The notes below the pieces were generated by a model that saw only the letters and a program-made list of their open reading frames with translations, was not told the DNA's origin and ran no database searches. The position numbers and the translations under genes are program-made. DNA of 64,000 nucleotides from Bacteroidota bacterium (GTDB taxonomy: Bacteria; Bacteroidota; Bacteroidia; Chitinophagales; Chitinophagaceae), in assembly GCA_018267915.1 (NCBI GenBank), contig JAFDXN010000033.1, forward strand, positions 62,001 to 126,000, given 5' to 3'. This document shows positions 44,511 to 52,189 of this stretch, one piece after another (position 1 is the first letter of the stretch; every line of letters begins with the position of its first letter).

Positions 44511-45450
44511 CCATGCAACACAAATAAAAGCTTATAAGCGCGGTATGCGCCTGATGGGGAATCATTTCGAGATAACGGTGGTAGCCTCCGTCGAGGATTT
44601 TGCCAATTATTGTATCGACCAGGCAGTGTTAGAAATCAGTCGCATTGAAAAACTTCTAACCACTTTTAACGATCAAAGCCAAACCGCCGCCATCAATAGA
44701 CATGCCGGCATAAAGCCGGTAAAAGTCGATCAGGAAGTCTTCGACCTTATAGCACGTTCGAAACGTATATCGGCACTCACGCAAGGCGCATTTGACTTGA
44801 GTTATGGATCTATTGATAAGACCTTCTGGAATTTCGACACCGCAATGGACCGATTACCAGACAGAGTTGCAGCCAAAGATGCAGTACGGCTTATTAACTA
44901 TAGAAATATTGTCCTCAATGAGCAAGAAGGGACTGTGTTCCTAAAAGAAAAAGGCATGAGGATCGGGTTCGGTGGTATTGGTAAAGGCTATGCAGCAGAG
45001 CGGGCGAAAAGTATACTCATGGCTTTAGGTATCAACAGCGGCATTGTTAATGCCTCGGGCGACTTAGCAGCATGGGGACAACAACCGGATGGGAATGACT
45101 GGACCGTCGGTGTAGCAGATCCTGATCACTGTGATCAGCCATTTTCCTACCTTAATATCTCTAACCTTGCCATTGCCACTTCAGGTAACTACGAAAAATT
45201 CGTGACGATAGGCGGGAAACGCTATTCGCACACCATTGACCCAAGGACCGGCTTCCCGGTGCAGGGCATTAAAAGCGTGTCTATCATCTGCCCTAACGCT
45301 GAAATAGCTGATGCCCTGGCCACGCCCGTGATGGTAATGGGCGTAAGCGCTGGCATGAATCTTATAAATCAAATGAAAGGTGTTGCCTGCATTGTTATAG
45401 ATGATAATGACAGGCTTTACACATCTAACAATATAAAACTCAGCCAGTGA
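44494..45450 (+). CDS. apbE: FAD:protein FMN transferase, ApbE family
   Basis: The 318-residue protein transfers FMN from FAD to a Thr or Ser of a target protein. Family motifs are MGNHFEITV, the GGIGKGYAAERA loop, SGDLAAWGQQPDG, and TSGNYEKF...KRYSHTIDPRTGFPV. No signal peptide or lipobox is visible with the ATG at 44494, unlike most Gram-negative ApbE proteins, so location is uncertain. Its start overlaps the thioredoxin gene by 17 bases, and its stop overlaps the next gene's GTG by 4 bases. The target is probably encoded in the same operon. Confidence 0.92.
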   Translation: MPEVTDHATQIKAYKRGMRLMGNHFEITVVASVEDFANYCIDQAVLEISRIEKLLTTFNDQSQTAAINRHAGIKPVKVDQEVFDLIARSKRISALTQGAFDLSYGSIDKTFWNFDTAMDRLPDRVAAKDAVRLINYRNIVLNEQEGTVFLKEKGMRIGFGGIGKGYAAERAKSILMALGINSGIVNASGDLAAWGQQPDGNDWTVGVADPDHCDQPFSYLNISNLAIATSGNYEKFVTIGGKRYSHTIDPRTGFPVQGIKSVSIICPNAEIADALATPVMVMGVSAGMNLINQMKGVACIVIDDNDRLYTSNNIKLSQ

Positions 45451-45677
45451 GAAAGAAGTGTAGCCCCGTATGTCTTTTTTTTCTTTCGCTGCTATCGGTG
45501 TTAAGTATACAATCTTGTGTATCGGTAAAGGAATACCAGAAGCAGTACATCAATGATTCTGAAATGGAGATAAGCGCAAGAAAATCGGAAAAGTTTGAAA
45601 ATAGTTTCCAGTCTTACCGCGAAGGAGCATCAGGTGCAAATGGCGGCAAGACAGGTGGTGGCTGCGGCTGTAACTAA
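45447..45677 (+). CDS. DUF4266 lipoprotein, possible flavinylation target
   Basis: The 76-residue protein begins at GTG 45447 inside the stop of apbE (GTGA), the only possible start. It has a lipoprotein signal with acylated Cys24 (SIQSC) and ends with the DUF4266 signature GGGCGCN. Just before this lies REGASGANGG. Its S62-G63-A64 resembles the [S/T]GA core that ApbE flavinylates. The position next to apbE supports a surface or periplasmic flavin carrier, but this is inference. The two tail cysteines could bind metal or form a disulfide, perhaps with the exported thioredoxin of the operon. Confidence 0.8.
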   Translation: MRKKCSPVCLFFLSLLSVLSIQSCVSVKEYQKQYINDSEMEISARKSEKFENSFQSYREGASGANGGKTGGGCGCN

Positions 45678-45689
45678 AACAAAAAAGCT

Positions 45690-46889
45690 ATGCGGAAACT
45701 TTCACTCTCGGTAATTGCTTTCTTCTTTCAGCTGTTCAGCGTGTTTGCCCAAGATGATAGCACTGCATACAAATCCAGGAAGTTACAGATAGATGAGGTC
45801 AATTTTGTATCTGGTTACTATCGGCAAGACGGTAATAATTCAGCGGTTACAGGTGGTATAGGAACTGAACAACTAAGCGATTTTGCAAATACACTTGAGT
45901 TGAAGTTGATCAAAACGGACACAAGGGAACGCAAACACAACTTTTCGCTGGAAATGGGTATTGACCACTACACTTCCGCATCCTCCGACCGTATAGATCC
46001 GAATACATTATCTTCCGCATCGAGGGGAGATACACGGTTCTACCCCTCCTTAAATTACAGCCTCGATAATACCAAACGGGGTTTTATAACCGGAATTGGC
46101 CTTTCCTACTCAAAAGAATTCGACTACCAATCGGTTGGGGTTGGTGCCAATTTCGCTAAAGCCTCCCGGGACAAGAATAGGGAGGTGGCAATAAAATTCC
46201 AGGCCTATTTTGATAGCTGGAAGGTCATATATCCTGTGGAACTAAGGCCGGGAAATGGTGATATGTACTCGGGGCATCACGGCGACAATGAACGGAGTCC
46301 GCGGAACTCGTACAGTGCCTCCCTATCCTATTCGCAAGTGCTGAACCAGCGATTACAGCTTGCGGTCCTTGCAGATCTTATATTCCAACAGGGCTTATTG
46401 GCAACAAAATACCAAAGGGTTTACTTTACAGACAACAGCGAGCGGGTGGAGAACTTGCCGGGCAACAGGTTGAAGCTGCCTGTAGGATTACGGGCTTCCT
46501 ACTTCCTGGATGACAGGTTCATATTGCGGGTCTTTTACCGCTTTTATACCGACAACTGGGGAATAAATGGCCATACGGCCAGCCTTGAACTCCCTATAAA
46601 ACTAAGTCCTTTCGTGTCGCTTAGCCCCTTCTACAGGTACTATACTCAAAACGCAGCAAACTATTTTGCTCCCTACGGTGCGCATATAGTTACTGAGGAG
46701 TTCTATACCAGCGACTATGACCTTTCGAAATTTCAAAGCCACTTTTTTGGAACGGGTATACGGTTCATGCCGGAAAAGGGCGTCTTTAAGATCAGGCAGT
46801 TTTCAATGTTGGAAATTAGGTATGGTCACTACATTCGCAACACCGGGCTACATTCAGACATCATATCTCTAAACGCACGCTTTAAATAG
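45690..46889 (+). CDS. DUF3570 outer-membrane beta-barrel
   Basis: The 399-residue protein has a signal peptide ending FSVFAQ and a body of alternating amphipathic strands (TLELKLIKTDTRERKHNFSLEMGIDHYTS; RDTRFYPSLNYSLD-like; GFITGIGLSYSKEFDYQSVGVG; YSASLSYSQVLN), ending SLNARFK. This is the DUF3570 family, regularly found with DUF4266 and ApbE. It probably spans the outer membrane as a barrel of about 16 strands. Function is unknown; the operon suggests it handles or houses the DUF4266 lipoprotein. It starts 12 bases after that gene. Confidence 0.88.
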   Translation: MRKLSLSVIAFFFQLFSVFAQDDSTAYKSRKLQIDEVNFVSGYYRQDGNNSAVTGGIGTEQLSDFANTLELKLIKTDTRERKHNFSLEMGIDHYTSASSDRIDPNTLSSASRGDTRFYPSLNYSLDNTKRGFITGIGLSYSKEFDYQSVGVGANFAKASRDKNREVAIKFQAYFDSWKVIYPVELRPGNGDMYSGHHGDNERSPRNSYSASLSYSQVLNQRLQLAVLADLIFQQGLLATKYQRVYFTDNSERVENLPGNRLKLPVGLRASYFLDDRFILRVFYRFYTDNWGINGHTASLELPIKLSPFVSLSPFYRYYTQNAANYFAPYGAHIVTEEFYTSDYDLSKFQSHFFGTGIRFMPEKGVFKIRQFSMLEIRYGHYIRNTGLHSDIISLNARFK

Positions 46890-47237
46890 AAGCTGGCTCG
46901 TGTAGACCGCAATCACTGTTCGCGCAAATCAAGGCACATTTTTTTTGCAGCCCATTCTAAGAACAGGACCATGAAAAATAATTTTTTGGTTCGCAGGTTA
47001 TGGGCTCCCGTTTTGCCCGTAACAATTCACAGAAATGAGCCGATCACTTCGGCTCATTTTTGTTTACAGAAAAGACTGGAAAAAGAAGTACTCACTGAGC
47101 CAACACATTAGCTGACTCCACACGGAGAACAAAGCAAAAACTAGCCTAAAGGATTGTTAAAATGCCCGTAGTAAAATGTATCAGTCGATGCATTGGCACA
47201 GATGTTTTTACCTGGCTAACGGACCAAATTTTATTTT
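46890..47237. other. Intergenic region with two hairpins
   Basis: These 348 bases separate the DUF3570 and PorT-like genes. They hold a 9-base-pair hairpin with one G-T wobble at 46997-47023 and a strong terminator at 47033-47064. The 46-codon ORF at 46971-47111 runs through the terminator and is not believed. The two hairpins close together could mark a small RNA ending at the terminator or simply the 3' end of the operon message. The promoter for 47238 should be in the last 170 bases; no clear element was seen. Confidence 0.4.
47033..47064 (+). terminator. Rho-independent terminator
   Basis: An 11-base-pair perfect stem (AAATGAGCCGA / TCGGCTCATTT) with a 5-base loop (TCACT) is followed by TTTGTTT. 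It lies about 145 bases after the DUF3570 stop and would end the thioredoxin-apbE-DUF4266-DUF3570 transcript or a small RNA starting within the gap. Confidence 0.8.
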
Positions 47238-47960
47238 ATGAAAAAGATATGTTTATTAGCATCTGTAGCTCTCGCAATCACGACGTCAGCCAAAGCACAG
47301 GTGCAGGTAGGTGTGATGGCAGGCGCTAATGCTAACAATCAGATCGATCATTACACAGGGCAAACTACGAATAATCAGCTCAAGGTCGGCTTCCATGCCG
47401 GCGGCCTTGTCGATTTCGGGATTTGCCGGAACTTTAGTATACAGGATGGACTGATGTACGTTATGAAGGGTGGCCAACAAGAACGGGAATTTGTGAACGG
47501 CGGTTTAACAACACAGATCAAAGATAAGTTGACTTTGAGCTATATTGAAATGCCACTCACTTTTGTATACAAATTGCCTGTAGGGAGCGGCAGATTTATG
47601 ATAGGCGCTGGTGGTTATGGCGCAGTTTGTGTCAATGCCAATGATAAATACAAGTACCAGGCTAAAATGGACGGTAGTGAAGTAAGTGCTATGGCAATGG
47701 AAGGCGGCAAGGACCTTACCATAGGTAATGACGCCGGAGAACAGATTAAACGCCTTGACTTTGGTGCGGTTGGTATGCTGGGGTATCAAATGAACAACGG
47801 CATATTTGTAAAAGCCAGCGCTGACTTCGGTCTCTACAACATAGTTAATGGCAACAGCACTTATGGCTTTGCAGGAACCCAACCAGTAACCACTACTGTT
47901 GACCCTACATCGAAAAATCAAAGCTTCATGCTTACAGTCGGCTATATGATCGGCCACTAA
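47238..47960 (+). CDS. PorT-like outer-membrane beta-barrel protein
   Basis: The 240-residue protein has a signal peptide (LLASVALAITTSAKAQ) and the pattern of the Bacteroidota PorT/outer-membrane beta-barrel family: VGVMAGANANNQ at the start, GFHAGGLVDFGICRNFSIQDGLMYVMKGG, LTLSYIEMPLTFVYKLPVGSGRFMIGAGGYG-type strands, and a terminal strand SFMLTVGYMIGH. It is most likely an eight-stranded barrel. Families of this type have no specific function; PorT itself serves type IX secretion, but this protein cannot be tied to it. It is a single-gene unit with a strong terminator 24 bases after the stop. Confidence 0.85.
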   Translation: MKKICLLASVALAITTSAKAQVQVGVMAGANANNQIDHYTGQTTNNQLKVGFHAGGLVDFGICRNFSIQDGLMYVMKGGQQEREFVNGGLTTQIKDKLTLSYIEMPLTFVYKLPVGSGRFMIGAGGYGAVCVNANDKYKYQAKMDGSEVSAMAMEGGKDLTIGNDAGEQIKRLDFGAVGMLGYQMNNGIFVKASADFGLYNIVNGNSTYGFAGTQPVTTTVDPTSKNQSFMLTVGYMIGH

Positions 47961-48434
47961 AACAAGAAAGCAAGTTAAATAGCAAATCCCTGCAGTCATG
48001 CAGGGATTTTTTTTGCCTCGTATAAGGCTATGCAGAATGGTGTCAGCTCCTTTGGCGAGGCCGTGCCTGCATCGAGGCAGCAAAGCCAAACATTGACTAC
48101 GCGACAAGGCAACAAAATGAGAGGCTAGAGTAACTTACTAAGCCGGCAAATCGACAATCCCTTGCACGCCTACCATTATTTAAGTTCTGCCGGCTGCTTG
48201 ACCTGTGTACAAAAAAATTGATGTTCGCTTGACTATGGAATCGGTAGAATGTAGTGCGTACAGGACGCCCTCTTTGAGGATTATTTACGGAATAAGTATT
48301 GCTTGATCAGCAGGGCATCCAAAAGAAGCATTTGCATAATACAGATCACACATCGCGGTATTTGATAAGCAACATCCAGCGGCCCACCCATTGCGGACTA
48401 CAATTAACGATCGGTCGGATGCTAACGTATTAGT
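47961..48434. other. Gene-free stretch between convergent genes
   Basis: Apart from the terminator at 47984-48016, this 474-base stretch has no gene I can support. It contains an 8-base perfect inverted repeat (AGCCGGCA at 48141-48148, TGCCGGCT at 48188-48195) separated by 39 bases. The longest start-to-stop frame near the 5' side has about 32 codons and is unconvincing. No tRNA or IS end was recognised. Confidence 0.5.
47984..48016 (+). terminator. Rho-independent terminator
   Basis: An 11-base-pair stem (AAATCCCTGCA / TGCAGGGATTT) closes on a 4-base loop (GTCA), and the right arm runs into a T-tract. It starts 24 bases after the PorT-like gene and terminates that transcript. Confidence 0.88.
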
Positions 48435-51089
48435 TTATAGCGACCGGCTCAATCTGATATGAATAAGTCTATCCTCTGCAGAAATGCCATAAGTAAGCGA
48501 AAGGGTAAACCGATCGAATGGCGCAAGCAATATGCCACCACCGTAACCCAGGTGCCAGACATCCGAGCTTTCCCCGTTATACCATACCCTGCCATCGTCC
48601 ACGAAGGTCACCAGGCCTAGTTTACCTTTCATTACGTAACTGCTGAACGGAATGATGTAGCGTAGCTCATTGCTGTTGTAAAATGCAGTATTTCCCCAAA
48701 AACGGTCACGGACGTAACCCCTTAAATTCAGACTGCCACCGACAGATGGATACTGATAGAATTCCGGATTCCCCGCCACGCTTGTGAGTCCTGCCCGCAG
48801 CGACAAACTGAAACGGCCGATCAGGGGCACATATCCCTGCAAGATGCCTGAGTATTTCAGAAATCCCTTGGAGGTATTCGCGATGTTCATGGTATACGAC
48901 AACCCTGAATAGAACATCAGTCCCTTGGTCGGAATACCCTTATGATTGAGATTCTCGTAAGTATAGGACAGATCAAGCCCGGTATAATTATCCAGGTTCA
49001 CGCCGTGCAATAAATATGGGCTAACGCTATCCGATATGTACCCACCTTGATCTTGCAGAACCTGTACAGATTGAAAAAAGGCATTTAGCTTCACCTTATG
49101 ATATTTCCCCAGTGTCCTGTTCAGTCCCACGCTCGCATAACCCTCGCGTGTACGCAACCTGTAAAAACTGAGGTCGTCTGTTGTTTTAACCGTCTCATTT
49201 CCCAGGCCGAAGAAATTGGTCCAGCGAAGTGCATCATAATTAGCTGAAACACCAATATTCCATTTACCGACTGCCTGGTAAAAGTTGCCCTCATACCAGA
49301 CACTAAATGCGTTTTGTGATAACGAGTAACGGAGCGATATGGATTGTTTGAAGCCATAGGGATCTTTACGCCATCTGTGTCGCGCAAACATATAACCGAT
49401 CCCCACGTATATCTGGTCAGGATTGTTGTAAGACACTGCAAGCTTTGTACCCTGACGGTGGTATTCGTATTCTTCATAGTTATAGGCATGCACAGCAGAA
49501 TCCCTCTCCAGGTGCATGCGCGTTTCGCGGGTGGTACTGAAGTAATTGTCCTTATCATCGTACACGTTCGTTTTGTGCGAAAGTCCTGCAACAGTCGATT
49601 GATCGATGATCGAATCAGCTTCAGGCCCTCCTATGATACGTACCACAATGCCTTTGTTGGCCTTTCCTTCCACTAAAAATTTATCCCTGCCATCTATACC
49701 GTATAGGCGCACATCCTTGGTCTCACTTTTCTTAAAGGTGCGGGAATAATAGGGCTGGTCTTCCTGTTCGCCATCCTTTTTAATATTGAATATTTCCACC
49801 CGTGTCAGGTCGTCATCAAGGCGCTGAACTTTAAAAAACTCTGACCCCTTGGTACCGGGGATATCGACATGCCGGGCAAGAAATGCGTAATACCTTGCAG
49901 CATATTTTTCAAGGTTATCTCGTCTGCCCTTCATTTTACTGATAATTGTCTCACCCGATATCGGGAATACTTCCGGCGGCATCTGCCTGATAGCTGAATC
50001 GATCACATTGTCTGTGAGCGCTGCCTGCATTTCTCTTGCTGCATTTACCCAGTCCTCCAGCGTAGCCTCATTCGCACAAAACCTGTCGAGGTGGCGACCC
50101 GTGTATCCGTATATTTTCAGTTTGTCGATCTTGCCACTATAGCTTTGCAAATAATCAAGATTGGCAGCCGTCAACACGATCTTAGTTAAAAACCCGTCGA
50201 ACTTACTATAGGCCATGTCCCTATCGCGAGGTATGGGGCGATAGATTGTCTTGTCGCCATCTGGTATTGAAGCCCAGCGCCATTGGTCTTCATGCCGGCT
50301 CCAGTCACCTATCAGGAAGTCCAGCAGGCGCGCATGGATGTAGGCCCGTTGATCAACGATATTATCATTGTCCTTCAGCACCTTAGCTATCATTTTGTCG
50401 GTGCTGACTATTTTTTTTGAATTACCGAAGTTGTCATAGCTTTCCCAGTTTTCATCAGGTCTTTGCTCCAGCATATAGAGCCTGTCCCCGTAATCTTTAT
50501 TAAAAGAATCCAATGCAGGCTGCTGAGGTACGTATATTAACAGCGGCGTAGTGTGGTATACCTTAGCCACCTTCGCGAGTTCCGGAACTGTAAAGGCTGA
50601 GTATGGATGGCCTATAGTGACTTGGTCATCTATAAGGTCTTCGACAAAAGTGCCACGGTACTCTTCGGGTAAAGCTCTGCCAAATGACTTATCGAGGCTA
50701 CGCAATACATATTCATGTTGCTGCCGGTCATGCATGTGCAACGATTTGCTCTGCCGCCCTCCCCCGCTTTTATATGGGCTCAAACCCTGCACAGTGGTAT
50801 CAAGCATGGCCACGGGTACTTTCACAGGTGTACTCCACTCCGGCCGGTAGTGTTTGCCGAAAAGAAAATTGTGTATGCCTGATCGATCGTAGTTGCCTGC
50901 CTTTACGATCACAAACTTACCCGACTGCATTGTATCCAGCACGGTTGTTTTCTCCTGACCTTGCAACTTGAAGGTCGAGAAAACTAAGACCAGGGCCGCC
51001 ATCCATGCTACCGAAATAAACCGGGGGTGGCTGCAGTCGTTGTTGTTACGGGGGGACTCAATTTGTGTTAGCGTATGTGTATATATCAT
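48435..51089 (-). CDS. Exported kinase-like domain fused to BamA-type barrel
   Basis: The 884-residue protein has a hydrophobic export signal near residues 28-45, a domain of about 480 residues, and a C-terminal BamA/Omp85-like barrel with the LRGYVRDRFWG motif and terminal strands. The first domain shares with its paralogues LFGKHYRPEWSTPV, GGGRQSKSL and LLDFLIGDWSRHEDQW, then PIPRDRDMAY. These resemble the catalytic loop and metal motif of CotH/FAM20/HipA-like kinases, but the expected catalytic Asp is Ser264 here. The domain is otherwise unnamed to me. Start at ATG 51089 leaves 28 residues before the hydrophobic core; Met30 (51002) is an alternative. The gene diverges from the 51335 operon across 245 bases. 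Confidence 0.82.
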   Translation of the reverse strand: MIYTHTLTQIESPRNNNDCSHPRFISVAWMAALVLVFSTFKLQGQEKTTVLDTMQSGKFVIVKAGNYDRSGIHNFLFGKHYRPEWSTPVKVPVAMLDTTVQGLSPYKSGGGRQSKSLHMHDRQQHEYVLRSLDKSFGRALPEEYRGTFVEDLIDDQVTIGHPYSAFTVPELAKVAKVYHTTPLLIYVPQQPALDSFNKDYGDRLYMLEQRPDENWESYDNFGNSKKIVSTDKMIAKVLKDNDNIVDQRAYIHARLLDFLIGDWSRHEDQWRWASIPDGDKTIYRPIPRDRDMAYSKFDGFLTKIVLTAANLDYLQSYSGKIDKLKIYGYTGRHLDRFCANEATLEDWVNAAREMQAALTDNVIDSAIRQMPPEVFPISGETIISKMKGRRDNLEKYAARYYAFLARHVDIPGTKGSEFFKVQRLDDDLTRVEIFNIKKDGEQEDQPYYSRTFKKSETKDVRLYGIDGRDKFLVEGKANKGIVVRIIGGPEADSIIDQSTVAGLSHKTNVYDDKDNYFSTTRETRMHLERDSAVHAYNYEEYEYHRQGTKLAVSYNNPDQIYVGIGYMFARHRWRKDPYGFKQSISLRYSLSQNAFSVWYEGNFYQAVGKWNIGVSANYDALRWTNFFGLGNETVKTTDDLSFYRLRTREGYASVGLNRTLGKYHKVKLNAFFQSVQVLQDQGGYISDSVSPYLLHGVNLDNYTGLDLSYTYENLNHKGIPTKGLMFYSGLSYTMNIANTSKGFLKYSGILQGYVPLIGRFSLSLRAGLTSVAGNPEFYQYPSVGGSLNLRGYVRDRFWGNTAFYNSNELRYIIPFSSYVMKGKLGLVTFVDDGRVWYNGESSDVWHLGYGGGILLAPFDRFTLSLTYGISAEDRLIHIRLSRSL

Positions 51090-51334
51090 AGGTTCCTATT
51101 GCGCCTGTGCTGATAAATTTCATTTTAAGATTTATCATATTCAGACCCGACAAAAAATTATGCCATAACATATTGCGGAACAGGAAATAAATAGTGAGCC
51201 AGAATACGGCCATATCCCCTCATTTAAAAATCAAATCATATACAAAAAATAAGCAAAAGATACCTGCCTCAAACAGGCGATTTTGTGACAGCATTGCCCC
51301 ATGGCAACAATTTTGTATGTCCACACATGGATAC

Positions 51335-52189
51335 ATGAAAATGACGCTACAAAAACTGCTGCTTATCATATGTGCTATTGCAATTTCCATGGGTTGCAAG
51401 AAGCAAAAGCCGTATAAAAGCCCGCCGGGTTACGACCTTTCAAAGCCCGTAATGATAGAACTGCCTGGTGAGCTTAACGAAATATCTGGCATGGCCTATT
51501 ACCCGCCGGATAACAGCATCCTTGCCGAATGCGACGGCAAAGGCTGCATCTATAAGATATCGCTCGCTAACCTGCACAAGATCACAAAATGGAAATTCGG
51601 TAAGGGTAAAGATTACGAAGACATGCTGGTACTCGATAGTGCCTTTTACATGTTGCACAGTAAAGGGGAAATCGTCAAAGTCACGTTTGACGCCACGGGA
51701 AATCCAAAAGAAGAATCCTTCAGCTTTGCGGATAGTGCCGAAAATGAATTCGAAGCGGAATATTACGACTCCGCCTCACGAAACATTGTAGTACTCTGTA
51801 AAAAATGCGCGGGCGAGCAGGCGACTGCAGTTCCATCGTACGCGTTTGATCCTAAAACAGGTAAAAGTCAACTGTGGAAAAATTTGAACCTGGACGAAAT
51901 AGTAAGCGAACTGGATGCTGATAAAAAGGTAAAGCTGAAACCCTCGGCAACAGCTGTACACCCCGTTACAGGCGACCTGTATATAGTCTCCTCCATTGAT
52001 AAGGCGATCGTAATAGCAGACCGCAACTATAACGCGCGGAAAATATTCCATCTGAACCCAGGCTATTTTAAGCAACCTGAGGGCATAGCCTTTACGCCCG
52101 GGGGAGATATGTTCATTTCAAATGAAGGTGCCGACATCGGCAACGCAAATATTTTGTTCTTCCGCTACAAAAACGAAAAACAAAAATGA
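51335..52189 (+). CDS. SdiA-regulated-like lipoprotein (beta-propeller)
   Basis: The 284-residue protein begins MKMTLQKLLLIICAIAISMGC, a lipoprotein signal with acylated Cys. The rest follows the SdiA-regulated domain pattern: ELNEISGMAYYPPDNSILAECDGKGCIYKISL, KWKFGKGKDYEDMLVLDS, and PEGIAFTPGGDMFISNEGA. This is a six-bladed propeller whose enzymatic role is unknown; some relatives bind phytase-like substrates. The ATG at 51335 is chosen; frame is open further upstream but begins at a GTG with no signal. It overlaps the next gene by 4 bases (ATGA) and so leads the operon that continues to 60211. Confidence 0.85.
   Translation: MKMTLQKLLLIICAIAISMGCKKQKPYKSPPGYDLSKPVMIELPGELNEISGMAYYPPDNSILAECDGKGCIYKISLANLHKITKWKFGKGKDYEDMLVLDSAFYMLHSKGEIVKVTFDATGNPKEESFSFADSAENEFEAEYYDSASRNIVVLCKKCAGEQATAVPSYAFDPKTGKSQLWKNLNLDEIVSELDADKKVKLKPSATAVHPVTGDLYIVSSIDKAIVIADRNYNARKIFHLNPGYFKQPEGIAFTPGGDMFISNEGADIGNANILFFRYKNEKQK

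Noticed and set aside
46989..47023. GGTTCG followed by a hairpin, resembling the T-arm of a tRNA
   Set aside because: No acceptor, D or anticodon arms can be folded upstream and the loop sequence does not match a T-loop.
46971..47111. A 46-codon ORF starting ATGAAAAATAAT
   Set aside because: It runs straight through a strong terminator stem and lacks any signal or domain.
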